From assembly GCA_014656015.1 (NCBI GenBank), contig BNBP01000043.1, forward strand, positions 1-58,555: a stretch of 58,555 nt of DNA, read 5' to 3'. Below, one piece after another: positions 7,887 to 17,242 of this stretch. A program made the translations under genes and the position numbers. Every line of letters starts with the position of its first letter. The first letter of the stretch is position 1. The notes under the pieces are model-generated. The model had not been told where the DNA came from. It made no database searches and saw nothing but the letters and a program-made list of their open reading frames with translations. Source of the stretch: Streptomyces griseoaurantiacus (GTDB lineage: Bacteria; Actinomycetota; Actinomycetes; Streptomycetales; Streptomycetaceae).

Positions 7887-8576
7887 ATGCCGCTAGACGC
7901 CGTCCGCCCCAGCCCGCTCGTCGAACAGGCCGCGGACCGGCTGCGTGCGCAGATCACCGGCGGCCAGTGGCCGGTCGGCACCAAGCTCCCGGGGGAGACG
8001 ACCCTGGCCAAGGAGCTCGGCGTCGGCCGCTCCACGGTCCGCGAGGCGCTGCGCGCCCTCGCCGGCGCCGGACTGGTCCGCCCGCGGCACGGCGCCGGGG
8101 TCTTCGTCACCGCCACCGAGCCCCTCGAGGACTGGCCCACCCGGCTGCGCCGCGCCGCCGCCACGGACGTCTACGAGGTCCGCCTCGGCCTGGAGGTCCA
8201 CGCGGCCGCCCTCGCCGCGGCCCGCCGCACCCCCGAGGACACCGCCGCGCTCCGCACCGCCCTGGAGGGCCGCCGCAGGGCCGCGACCGCGGACGACGCC
8301 GCTTTCGTCGACGCCGACATCGCCCTGCACGCGGCCGTCGTCGCCGCCGCGCACAACCCCGTGCTCGCCGACCTCTTCACCGAGTTCACCCCGGCCCTGC
8401 GCCGCGGCCTGATCGAGATGCTCGACCTCGTCGGCCTGCGCGCCGAGGACCCGGGCACGGGCGACGTGACCCACGAGGCCCTGGTCGAGGCGATCGCCCG
8501 GGGCGACTCCGAGGCGGCACCGGCGGTCCTGCGCACCGAACTCGAACAGACCCTGGCCCTGCTGCGCCGGTCCTGA
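7887..8576 (+). CDS. GntR family regulator, FCD (FadR-type) subfamily
   Basis: A 229-aa regulator. The N-terminal winged helix (LRAQITGGQWPVGTKLPGE, then GVGRSTVREALRALAGAGLV, about residues 15-65) is followed by an all-helical FCD ligand-binding domain. Conserved metal/ligand histidines are visible in DADIALHAAVV and in THEALVEAI. FCD regulators usually sense carboxylates or amino-acid-derived acids. Divergent to leuA, with an ACAAGTTGT palindrome in the shared intergenic space, so control of leuA is plausible but unproven. TAAGGT (7875-7880) ends exactly six bases before the ATG. Confidence 0.9.
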   Translation: MPLDAVRPSPLVEQAADRLRAQITGGQWPVGTKLPGETTLAKELGVGRSTVREALRALAGAGLVRPRHGAGVFVTATEPLEDWPTRLRRAAATDVYEVRLGLEVHAAALAAARRTPEDTAALRTALEGRRRAATADDAAFVDADIALHAAVVAAAHNPVLADLFTEFTPALRRGLIEMLDLVGLRAEDPGTGDVTHEALVEAIARGDSEAAPAVLRTELEQTLALLRRS

Positions 8577-8614
8577 GGGCCCGGACGCGTCCCGCCCGCG
8601 CCTCGCCGGGCCGG

Positions 8615-9172
8615 TCAGGCGTCGTCCGCCCATTTCTTCAGCGCGGCCTTGCTGCCGAAGTCGGCGACGTCCTTGTCGTGCGGGTCGGACGTGTATTGGT
8701 GGAAGCGCCACTTGGCCTTGATGCGGGGCTCGCCGGCCGTCACGTAGTCGGCGATCCAGAGACCGTCGCCGGCGTACGAGGTCCTGTCGACGTTGAGCCA
8801 GAAGTTCCTGTTGCAGTACAGGAGCACCCGGTTGTTCGGCCTGAGCGCCTTGACCTTGCGGATGAAGCTGTCCTTCTCCGCGTTGCTCGCGTGGCCGCCC
8901 TCGCCGTTGGTCTCCCAGTCGACGGCGAGGAGGTCGCCGCCCTTCTCCGGGGCATGTTTGACGAAGTACTCGGCCTGGGCGGTGAGGTTGCCCGGCCACA
9001 GGAAGTGGTAGAAGCCGACGACGAGCCCGGCGTCACGGGCGTGCTTGGTCTGGGCGGTGAGCCTGGGATTGATGTAACTGCGGCCCTCGGTCGCCTTGAC
9101 GAAGGCGAAGGAGAGACCGTCCGTGCCGAAGGAAGAGGACTGGTAGGCGCTGACGTCGATACCTCGCAGCAT
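8615..9172 (-). CDS. GH25 family lysozyme (N-acetylmuramidase)
   Basis: A 185-aa single GH25 domain. The family signature GIDVSAYQ (Asp near residue 6), FVKATEG, the catalytic pair in LLAVDWETN (Asp-x-Glu) and WIADYV are all present. These enzymes cut the beta-1,4 bond after N-acetylmuramic acid in peptidoglycan. The protein starts directly with the catalytic domain: there is no signal peptide, Tat motif or wall-binding module. It must therefore leave by another route or act on the producing cell after lysis. The ATG has a good ribosome-binding site (GAGGAG). Divergent from the eCIS-type gene at 9415. Confidence 0.93.
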   Translation of the reverse strand: MLRGIDVSAYQSSSFGTDGLSFAFVKATEGRSYINPRLTAQTKHARDAGLVVGFYHFLWPGNLTAQAEYFVKHAPEKGGDLLAVDWETNGEGGHASNAEKDSFIRKVKALRPNNRVLLYCNRNFWLNVDRTSYAGDGLWIADYVTAGEPRIKAKWRFHQYTSDPHDKDVADFGSKAALKKWADDA

Positions 9173-9414
9173 GGGGGGACTCCTCGAAGTGCGGTGTGTG
9201 GGACGGGAGTTGCCGCCCGTTCACTCTGGCACGATCCGGATGCCCGCTGGGCGTGGCCCGAAAAATATGATCGGACGCGCGGGGGTGCCCGCCCACCACG
9301 ACCGGCGCCCGGCCCGGCCGGGGTTCATGCCCCGGAAGCTGCCCCTCCGTACCTCCTCCGCCCCCTCCCGCCGCCCTACCGTTCGGGGCGTCGACCGGGA
9401 GGGGCGAGGCGGGC

Positions 9415-10353
9415 GTGCGGGAGCATCGGAAAGTCACACGGGCGCGTCCGGCGCCTCCGGCCGCGGCCTTACGCGGGGCGCCGCCCCCGACCGGTCTGGC
9501 CGCGCTGCAGCGGCAGGCCGGGAACGCGGCGACGACCCGCTGGGTGCAGCGCACGGAGAACTCCCCGGACAATCCCCTGGCCGGGCACTACTCCCGCACG
9601 CCCGTGGCGCACCCGGAGTGGGGCACCTACCAGGAACTGATCCAGGCCGCGGGCATCCCCCAGGACGAGGCGGACGACGCCTGGCAGCTCCTGCTCGGCG
9701 GGATCGACTCGCAGGGCGAGATCAACGCCGACGCCGCGGCGCGGACGAGCAACCGCCAGGAGCAGCGCGAGCTCCGGATGAAGAACTCCTGGTACGAGCA
9801 GTTCGTCGAGATGATGACCAAGCACATGGAGCTGGAGACGCCCACCATGGCCCTGTGGGCCGGCGGCGACGAGGTCAACGACTACGCGCAGCAGAAGGGT
9901 CACACGACGCTGGCGCGCACACGCATCGGCAGGATAATCAACGTCCTGAAGCTGCATCCGGACTGGAAGCTCACGGGGCCGATGTGGAGCATCGTGTCGA
10001 AGGCCTTCGTGAACCTCGCGACCGGCCCGGTGCACATCTTCGTGCGCGCCTACAACCCCGACAGCATCCTCATCAGGCTGGAGGTCCCCGAGCTCTGGCT
10101 GGTCCAGCGGCTGAACCCGGCCGTCGAGATGATCTGGCACCCCCTGTACACCGGCCCGGACGGGAAGACGAAGGAGATCGACCGGGACTTCCGTCTCGTC
10201 GACAACGCGGAGTACCAGGGACGCGACACCTGCGTGCGTGTCCTCGTCCAGTACCTGAGGCACTTCCACGACCGGGACAACAAGAACGCCACCCCGGCCT
10301 ACAAGAGCACGGAGGAGCTGCTCGCCGGCAACGGCCACAAGGACGGCATCTGA
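9415..10353 (+). CDS. eCIS-associated candidate effector with CD38-like ADP-ribosyl cyclase/NADase domain
   Basis: A 312-aa soluble protein without signal peptide. Residues 29-46 carry LAALQRQAGNAATTRWVQ, the leader signature found on many proteins of extracellular contractile injection system loci. From about residue 140 I align it to CD38/ADP-ribosyl cyclases: MALWAGG (Trp148, cf. CD38 Trp125), TLARTRIG (165-172, cf. TLEDTLLG), MWSIVSKAF (Trp191 and Ser195, cf. Trp189 and Ser193) and RLEVPEL (Glu223, cf. catalytic Glu226). The CD38 Glu146-Asp147 pair is replaced by Ala167-Arg168. The spacing Trp191-Ser195 is identical to CD38, and the disulphide loop between the TLE motif and the second Trp is missing. 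The domain call is my alignment by eye; the family assignment is likely, the activity uncertain. GTG start after a GGGAGGGG ribosome-binding site. Confidence 0.7.
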   Translation: MREHRKVTRARPAPPAAALRGAPPPTGLAALQRQAGNAATTRWVQRTENSPDNPLAGHYSRTPVAHPEWGTYQELIQAAGIPQDEADDAWQLLLGGIDSQGEINADAAARTSNRQEQRELRMKNSWYEQFVEMMTKHMELETPTMALWAGGDEVNDYAQQKGHTTLARTRIGRIINVLKLHPDWKLTGPMWSIVSKAFVNLATGPVHIFVRAYNPDSILIRLEVPELWLVQRLNPAVEMIWHPLYTGPDGKTKEIDRDFRLVDNAEYQGRDTCVRVLVQYLRHFHDRDNKNATPAYKSTEELLAGNGHKDGI

Positions 10354-10367
10354 GACGCCGCACCACC

Positions 10368-10386
10368 GGGCCGCGCGAGGCGGCCC
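10368..10386. terminator. Terminator between convergent genes
   Basis: Perfect 7-bp hairpin GGGCCGC/GCGGCCC with a 5-base loop. It lies between the eCIS-type gene and sdaA, ending immediately before the sdaA stop codon. Confidence 0.7.
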
Positions 10387-11754
10387 TCAGCACTCGATGA
10401 TGTTCACCGCCAGACCGCCCCGCGCCGTCTCCTTGTACTTGACCGACATGTCCGCGCCGGTCTCCTTCATCGTCTTGATGACCTTGTCCAGGGACACCTT
10501 GTGCGAGCCGTCGCCGCGCATGGCCATGCGGGCGGCGGTGACCGCCTTCACCGCGGCCATGCCGTTGCGCTCGATGCAGGGGATCTGCACCAGGCCGCCC
10601 ACCGGGTCGCAGGTCAGGCCCAGGTTGTGCTCCATGCCGATCTCCGCCGCGTTCTCCACCTGCTCCGGGGAGCCGCCGAGCACCTCCGCGAGCGCGCCCG
10701 CCGCCATCGAGCAGGCCGAGCCGACCTCGCCCTGGCAGCCGACCTCGGCGCCGGAGATGGAGGCGTTCTCCTTGAAGAGCATGCCGATCGCGCCGGCCGC
10801 GAGGAGGAAGCGGACGACGCCCTCCTCGTCGGCGCCGGGCACGAAGTCCATGTAGTAGTGGAGGACCGCCGGGATGATGCCGGCCGCGCCGTTGGTGGGC
10901 GCGGTCACCACCCGGCCGCCGGCCGCGTTCTCCTCGTTGACGGCCATCGCGTAGAGGGTGATCCACTCCATGGCGAGCGTCGCCGGGTCGCCCTCGGAGC
11001 GCAGCTTGCGCGCGGTGGTCGCGGCCCGGCGGCGCACCTTGAGGCCGCCGGGGAGGATGCCCTCGCGGGACATGCCGCGGGCCACGCAGGCCTTCATCAC
11101 CCGCCAGATCTCCAGCAGTCCGGCGCGGATCTCCTCCTCGGTGCGCCAGGAGAGCTCGTTCTCCAGCATCAGCGCGGAGATCGAAAGGCCGGTCTCCTTC
11201 GTCAGGCGCAGCAGCTCGTCGCCCGTGCGGAAGGGGTACTTCAGGACGGTGTCGTCCAGTTTGATGCGGTCGGCGCCGACCGCCTCCTCGTCGACCACGA
11301 AGCCGCCGCCGACGGAGTAGTACGTCCTGGTCGCCAGCTCGGCGCCGGAGGCGTCGTACGCCCACAGGGTCATGCCGTTGGCGTGGTAGGGGAGGGCCTT
11401 GCGGCGGTGCAGGACGAGGTCCTCCTCGAAGGAGAAGGCGATCTCGTGCTCGTCCAGGAGACGCAGCCGGCCGGACTCCCTGATCGCCGCGACCCGGTCG
11501 TCGGCGCCCTCCACGTCCACCGTGCGCGGAGAGGCGCCCTCCAGGCCGAGCAGCACCGCCTTGGGGGTGCCGTGGCCGTGGCCGGTGGCGCCGAGGGAGC
11601 CGTAGAGCTCGGCGCGGACGGAGACGACGGAGTCCAGCAGCCCCTCGTTGCGCAGCCGGCGCGCGAACATGCGGGCCGCGCGCATCGGGCCGACCGTGTG
11701 GGAGCTGGACGGGCCGATGCCGATCGAGAACAGGTCGAAGACCGAGATGGCCAC
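10387..11754 (-). CDS. sdaA: L-serine ammonia-lyase (L-serine dehydratase)
   Basis: A 455-aa single-chain, iron-sulfur type serine dehydratase that converts L-serine to pyruvate and ammonia. The N-terminal beta domain begins SVFDLFSIGIGPSSSHTVG. The catalytic alpha domain contains GAEVGCQGEVGSACSMAAG and GLTCDPVGG, whose cysteines ligate the 4Fe-4S cluster, and a further Cys is near the C-terminus (the protein ends IIEC). GTG start with AAGGGAG ribosome-binding site. Last gene of the leftward gcvT-gcvH-glyA-sdaA group, so glycine can flow to serine (GlyA) and on to pyruvate. A GC-rich hairpin lies between it and glyA, so coupling may be partial. Confidence 0.97.
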   Translation of the reverse strand: MAISVFDLFSIGIGPSSSHTVGPMRAARMFARRLRNEGLLDSVVSVRAELYGSLGATGHGHGTPKAVLLGLEGASPRTVDVEGADDRVAAIRESGRLRLLDEHEIAFSFEEDLVLHRRKALPYHANGMTLWAYDASGAELATRTYYSVGGGFVVDEEAVGADRIKLDDTVLKYPFRTGDELLRLTKETGLSISALMLENELSWRTEEEIRAGLLEIWRVMKACVARGMSREGILPGGLKVRRRAATTARKLRSEGDPATLAMEWITLYAMAVNEENAAGGRVVTAPTNGAAGIIPAVLHYYMDFVPGADEEGVVRFLLAAGAIGMLFKENASISGAEVGCQGEVGSACSMAAGALAEVLGGSPEQVENAAEIGMEHNLGLTCDPVGGLVQIPCIERNGMAAVKAVTAARMAMRGDGSHKVSLDKVIKTMKETGADMSVKYKETARGGLAVNIIEC

Positions 11755-11794
11755 GGGCGGACTCCCTTGTGCGGGGTGGTGCGGGGGCGGGGAC

Positions 11795-11851
11795 GCCGCT
11801 CCCGCGCGGTGTGGGCGCGGGAGCGGCGGCCTGGGCGCGGGAGCGGCGGCC
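11795..11851 (-). repeat. 20-bp tandem repeat forming alternative hairpins
   Basis: The 20-base unit TGGGCGCGGGAGCGGCGGCC occurs twice in perfect tandem (11812-11831 and 11832-11851). A 13-base segment (11795-11807) is perfectly complementary to part of either copy (11815-11827 or 11835-11847), so two competing stems are possible between glyA and sdaA. A further hairpin, GGGCGTACG/CGTACGCCC, lies at 11893-11916. This 200-bp gap holds no gene. Confidence 0.75.
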
Positions 11852-11954
11852 GGGGTCCGGGGCGCGCGGGTTGCGGCGCGCCCCGGGGGTGCGGGCGTAC
11901 GGCGGCGCGTACGCCCGCGGAGGGCGTACGACGGTGCGTAGCCCCGTGGACGTG

Positions 11955-13256
<1,302 letters not shown>

Positions 13257-13267
13257 GGGTGGGTTCC

Positions 13268-13648
13268 TCAGCCGGTGATGAAGGCGGTGTACTCGTCCGC
13301 GGAGAGCAGGTCGTCCGGGGTGCCGGAGATCCGCACCTTGAACAGCCAGCCGCCCTCGAAGGGCGCGGAGTTCACCAGCGAGGGGTCGTCGACCACGTCG
13401 CCGTTGACCTCGGTGACCTCACCCGTGACCGGGGCGTACAGGTCGCTGACCGACTTGGTCGACTCCAGCTCGCCGCAGGTCTCGCCCGCCGTGACGGTGG
13501 CGCCGACCTCGGGGAGCTGCACGTAGACGACATCGCCGAGCGCGTTGGCCGCGTGCTCGGTGATGCCGACCGTCGCGACGCCGTCCGCGGCGTCCGACAG
13601 CCACTCGTGCTCCTTGCTGTACCGCAGGTGCTGGGGGTTGTCGCTCAT
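13268..13648 (-). CDS. gcvH: Glycine cleavage system H protein
   Basis: A 126-aa lipoyl carrier that shuttles the aminomethyl group between the P, T and L proteins of the glycine cleavage complex. The lipoyl lysine is Lys65 in ELESTKSVSDLYAPV, in the canonical hammerhead fold. The start at MSDNPQHLRYSKEHEW is supported by AGGAG eight bases upstream; a longer frame reaching back to 13792 is Pro/Arg-rich and not family-like. Co-transcribed with glyA downstream; gcvT lies 237 bp upstream. Confidence 0.97.
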   Translation of the reverse strand: MSDNPQHLRYSKEHEWLSDAADGVATVGITEHAANALGDVVYVQLPEVGATVTAGETCGELESTKSVSDLYAPVTGEVTEVNGDVVDDPSLVNSAPFEGGWLFKVRISGTPDDLLSADEYTAFITG

Positions 13649-13885
13649 GGCTGAATTCTCCTGTACGCGGGGGAAGGGCCCGGAAAGGGGTCGGGGAAGG
13701 GGGCGGGAGGGGGGCGGGTGCGGGACGGCCGGACGGTGACCGGCGGGGCCGGTCCGGCCCCGCGCTGCGCCCAGTCTCCCCTCCCGTCCCATGCGGCGCG
13801 CGCGAGACGGCGGCCGCGTCGCCCAGGGGCGGCCCCGCGCGGTGCGGGGAGGGCCGGTGGCCCCGGGCGGCGGGGATGCGGGCGG

Positions 13886-15022
13886 TTACTTGCGGCGCTT
13901 GTAGAAGGGCAGCGCCACGACCTCGAACGGCTCGTGGCCGCCTCGGATGTCCACCGCGACACCGGCGGTGCCCGGGGCGGCGTGCGCGGCGTCGACGTAC
14001 GCCATGGCGATCGGCTTGCCCAGCGTGGGGGAGGGGGCGCCGGAGGTGACCTCGCCGATCACCGTGCCGTCCGCGAGGACCGGGTAACCGGCGCGCGGCA
14101 CCCGGCGGCCCTCGGCGACCAGCCCGACGAGCACCCGCGGCGGGTTCTGCTCGGCCCGTTCGGCGGCCTCGGCCAGCGCCTCGCGTCCCACGAAGTCGCC
14201 CTCCTTGCCGAACTTCACCACCCGGCCGAGCCCGGCGTCGAAGGGGGTCAGCGCGGTGCTCAGCTCGTTGCCGTACAGCGGCATGCCGGCCTCCAGGCGG
14301 AGGGTGTCCCGGCAGGACAGCCCGCAGGGGACGAGCCCGGCCGAGGCCCCGGCCTCGGTGAGCGCCTGCCACAGCTTCTCGGCGTCGGCCGGGTCGACGA
14401 ACAGCTCGAAGCCGTCCTCGCCGGTGTAGCCGGTACGGGCGATCAGCGTGGGGACACCGGCGACGGTGCCGGGCAGCCCGGCGTAGTACTTCAGGCCGTC
14501 GAGGTCGGCCTCCGTCAGCGAGGCGAGGATGCCGGGGGCGGCGGGGCCCTGGACGGCGAGCAGCGCGTAGGCGTCGCGGTCGTCGCGCACCACGGCGTCG
14601 AAGCCGGCGGCCCGCTCGGTGAGCGCGTCGAGGACGGTCCGGGCGTTGGAGGCGTTGGCGACGACCAGGTACACCGGGTGCTCCGCGTCGGCGAGCCGGT
14701 AGACGATCAGGTCGTCCAGGATGCCGCCGTCCGCCCGGCAGATCATGGTGTAGCGGGCCCGGCCGGCGGCGAGCGTGGCGAGGTCGCCGACGAGCGCGTG
14801 GTTGAGGAGGGCCGGGGCGTCCGGGCCGGTGACGGTGATCTCGCCCATGTGGGAGAGGTCGAACAGGCCGGCCCGGGTGCGGACGGCGAGGTGCTCCTCG
14901 CGTTCGGAGCCGTAGCGCAGCGGCATGTCCCAGCCGGCGAAGTCGGTCATCGTGGCACCGAGGGAGCGGTGCAGGGCGTCGAGGGCGGTGCGGCGCGGGG
15001 CGCCGGAGGCGGTGCTGCTCAT
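13886..15022 (-). CDS. gcvT: Glycine cleavage system T protein (aminomethyltransferase)
   Basis: A 378-aa folate-dependent enzyme that transfers the methylene carbon from aminomethyl-lipoyl GcvH to tetrahydrofolate, releasing ammonia. Recognised by DFAGWDMPLRYGSEREEH, VRTRAGLFDLSHMGEI and the C-terminal GEVTSGAPSPTLGKPIAMAY. The start at MSSTASGAPRRTALD is supported by GGGAGAA upstream. A longer reading frame to 15124 overlaps the riboswitch and should not be used. The preceding tandem glycine riboswitch makes expression glycine dependent. The P protein gene is not in this window. Confidence 0.97.
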   Translation of the reverse strand: MSSTASGAPRRTALDALHRSLGATMTDFAGWDMPLRYGSEREEHLAVRTRAGLFDLSHMGEITVTGPDAPALLNHALVGDLATLAAGRARYTMICRADGGILDDLIVYRLADAEHPVYLVVANASNARTVLDALTERAAGFDAVVRDDRDAYALLAVQGPAAPGILASLTEADLDGLKYYAGLPGTVAGVPTLIARTGYTGEDGFELFVDPADAEKLWQALTEAGASAGLVPCGLSCRDTLRLEAGMPLYGNELSTALTPFDAGLGRVVKFGKEGDFVGREALAEAAERAEQNPPRVLVGLVAEGRRVPRAGYPVLADGTVIGEVTSGAPSPTLGKPIAMAYVDAAHAAPGTAGVAVDIRGGHEPFEVVALPFYKRRK

Positions 15023-15088
15023 CGGTCGTTCTCCCGGACGAGAGGGCGTGGCGGGGCGGGCGGGAGGAGCGCGCACGGCGCTCCCCGG

Positions 15089-15305
15089 TCCTCCCCATCT
15101 GTCATCGGAACCTGAGAGCTTCACCGTGACCCGGCGAGGGGGTCACGGCTTGCACCTTGGGTGGGACCGCCGTGTGCACGGACGGCCCGCTTTCCAGATG
15201 TGCCTCGCCCGCGCGGTAACTGGGCCTGAGAGATTCAAGGGAGTGCTTGCTCCTTCGGCGCCCCGGTCACAGCCCTCGGGCCGGGGACTCTCCCGCGCGG
15301 ATTCG
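15089..15305 (-). ncRNA. Tandem glycine riboswitch
   Basis: Leftward RNA upstream of gcvT. Aptamer 1 shows GGGAGAG (15288-15294), GGCGCCGAAGGAGCAA and AATCTCTCAGGC. Aptamer 2 shows CACCCAAGGTGCAAGCCGT, then GAAGCTCTCAGGTTCCGATG and the typical tail ACAGATGGGGAGG. Two consecutive aptamers in front of glycine cleavage genes are the classical glycine-ON switch. Confidence 0.92.
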
Positions 15306-15594
15306 AACGGCCGGTATGCGGTTGGGGCCACATCATCGCATGCCTCCCCGCCCCCGCCGCCCCGGCCCGTGTCCCCGCGTTCTCCCGCCGGTCCGCGACC
15401 CGCGCTCGCCCGCGGCCCGGTCCCGGGGGACGCGATCTTCCCGTGCGTCCCGGACGCACCCCTGATCCCGGCTCAGCCACCCTCTGTAGCAGGCCTGTTG
15501 CACGAGAGGGACGCGACGGCGAGACATGGTGCATTACCTTCTCTTTACGCTCGGCGGGGAAGGGGCACTCATGTCCCGGAGGAGGACGATCAGG

Positions 15595-16320
15595 GTGGAC
15601 AGGACCACGGCGTACGGCACCACACCGGCCCTCGCCCTGCCCGAGCGGGCGGTCGCGCTGCCCGCGCGGCAGGCCGGGCCCGCCGCGGGCGCCGAACCGG
15701 GGTACGGCTCCGCTCCGGCACCGGTCGTGCGCGATCTGCGCGAGCGGGGCGGGCGCAGCCCGCACGGACTGATCTTCGGCCCCCGCGACGTCGTCGTCGT
15801 GACCGGCCTGCCCGGCAGCGGCAAGTCCACGCTCATGCGCCGCGCGGTCGGCGCCGGCGGCACCCGGGTCGACTCCCAGGACACCCGGGACCGCTGGGAC
15901 GCCCGCGCCCCCCGCCTCCTCCCGTACGCCGTCTACCGTCCCCTCGTCCGGCTCGCCCACTACGCGGGTCTGCGGCGCGCGGTCCGCGCCGGCGGCGGCG
16001 TCGTCGTGCACGACTGCGGCACGCAGGGCTGGGTCCGTACCTGGCTCGCCCGGGAGGCCCGCCGGCGCGGCGGCGCCCTGCACCTGCTGATCCTCGACGT
16101 CGGTGCCGAGCGGGCCCGCGAGGGCCAGCGCGCGCGGGGCCGGGGGGTCTCGGCGTACGCCTTCCTCCGCCACCGCCGGGCCACCCGGGGCCTGCTGCGC
16201 GCGGTCGAGCGCGGGACCCTGCCCGAGGGCTGCGCCTCCGCCACCCTCCTGGACCGCCCCGCGGCCGGGGCCCTGCGCAGGATCGAGTTCGGGGGCGCCC
16301 ACCGGCCCGGCGGGCGATAG
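15595..16320 (+). CDS. P-loop NTPase (AAA_33/kinase-like) of unknown substrate
   Basis: A 241-aa protein with a variable N-terminus and then a P-loop nucleotide-binding domain: VVVVTGLPGSGKSTLMRR (Walker A), VDSQDTRDRW (a zeta-toxin/gluconate-kinase-like segment) and GGVVVHDCGTQGW (Walker B-like). The Arg-rich segment AREGQRARGRGVS resembles the lid of small-molecule kinases. No substrate can be inferred. GTG start favoured because GGAGGAGGA lies 8 bases upstream; an ATG at 15571 with a weaker AAGGGG is an alternative. Divergent from the glycine riboswitch and just upstream of the SseB pair. Confidence 0.8.
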   Translation: MDRTTAYGTTPALALPERAVALPARQAGPAAGAEPGYGSAPAPVVRDLRERGGRSPHGLIFGPRDVVVVTGLPGSGKSTLMRRAVGAGGTRVDSQDTRDRWDARAPRLLPYAVYRPLVRLAHYAGLRRAVRAGGGVVVHDCGTQGWVRTWLAREARRRGGALHLLILDVGAERAREGQRARGRGVSAYAFLRHRRATRGLLRAVERGTLPEGCASATLLDRPAAGALRRIEFGGAHRPGGR

Positions 16321-16370
16321 GGTTCCGTGCCGGAACGGCACATACCGGCAGGGCAGGGTAGGAGAGGCAC

Positions 16371-17132
16371 ATGGACGTCCCGGCACAGGCGCATCCGCAC
16401 GGCGGCTGGCCCGGCAACGAACTGGAAGAGGTGCTCTCCGCCTCCCTCGGTGTCCCCTCGGCCGGCGCCCGCATCGTCGAGGTGCTCGCCCGCAGCTTCC
16501 TCTGGATCCCGCTGCCCAATGGCCGCGGCGCCCAGGGCGGTCCGCTCGACCTGCCGAGCCTGGAGCTGGACGGTCAGGCGTACGTCCCCGTCTTCAGCTC
16601 CGAGGAGCAGTTCCGCCAGGTCGTGGGCACGCACATGGGGTTCACCGTCGCGCCCGCCGTGGAGTTCGCCCGGGGGCTGCCCCCGCAGGTCGGCCTCGCC
16701 GTGAATCCCGACGGCACCCTCGGCATCCCGTTGCCGCCCGAGGCGGTGGCCGAGCTGTGCCGCGGCGGCCTCGCCCCGCTGGACGGCCCCGCCTCCGGCG
16801 GCCGCGTCCGGCTCTTCGAACCCGATTGGCAGGACGACCCGGTCGACCTGCTCGCCGCCGCCTCCGCCGAGTTCGCCGCGAGCGGCGCCGTGCTCTCCGC
16901 CCGCCGCTGCCTCGCCGCGATCGAGACCGCCGAGCCCGTCATGTTCGTCGGCGTCGAACTCGCCTCCCTCGACCCCGAGGCGCACACGGTCCCCCTGGAG
17001 GCCCTCGGCCGGGCGCTGGCCAAGGCCCCCGTCACCCTCCCCGTCAACATGGTGTTCCTGGACGCCGCCCAGGACCCGGTCTGCGACTGGCTCCGGGAGA
17101 ACGTCCGGCCCTTCTACCAACTGGGCTACTGA
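16371..17132 (+). CDS. Enhanced serine sensitivity protein SseB family
   Basis: A 253-aa cytosolic protein with an SseB N-terminal domain (about residues 20-130: FLWIPLPNG, GQAYVPVFSSEEQF) and an SseB C-terminal domain ending in PVCDWLRENVRPFY. In E. coli SseB overproduction raises serine sensitivity; the biochemistry is unknown. Its position beside the glycine/serine operon is suggestive, and a tandem paralogue follows 110 bp downstream. The ATG has a GGAGAGG ribosome-binding site. Function is inferred from family only. Confidence 0.87.
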   Translation: MDVPAQAHPHGGWPGNELEEVLSASLGVPSAGARIVEVLARSFLWIPLPNGRGAQGGPLDLPSLELDGQAYVPVFSSEEQFRQVVGTHMGFTVAPAVEFARGLPPQVGLAVNPDGTLGIPLPPEAVAELCRGGLAPLDGPASGGRVRLFEPDWQDDPVDLLAAASAEFAASGAVLSARRCLAAIETAEPVMFVGVELASLDPEAHTVPLEALGRALAKAPVTLPVNMVFLDAAQDPVCDWLRENVRPFYQLGY

Positions 17133-17242
17133 CACCGGGAGCGGGCACCGCCGCGGACTTCGGCGCTCCCCGGCCCATCCCCGGGCCGGGGGCCGACCTT
17201 TAAGCTGTCCTCAGTCAATGTCTCGCGAGAGGGCGGTAGAAG

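Noticed and set aside
5915..9640. A 1241-codon rightward frame across leuA, the leader and the GntR gene
   Set aside because: Composition is Arg/Pro/Gly rich with no family motif, and it crosses a strong promoter and three genes with clear identities.
15023..15124. Longer gcvT start at 15124
   Set aside because: It would place coding sequence within the glycine riboswitch expression platform. The internal ATG at 15022 has a good ribosome-binding site.
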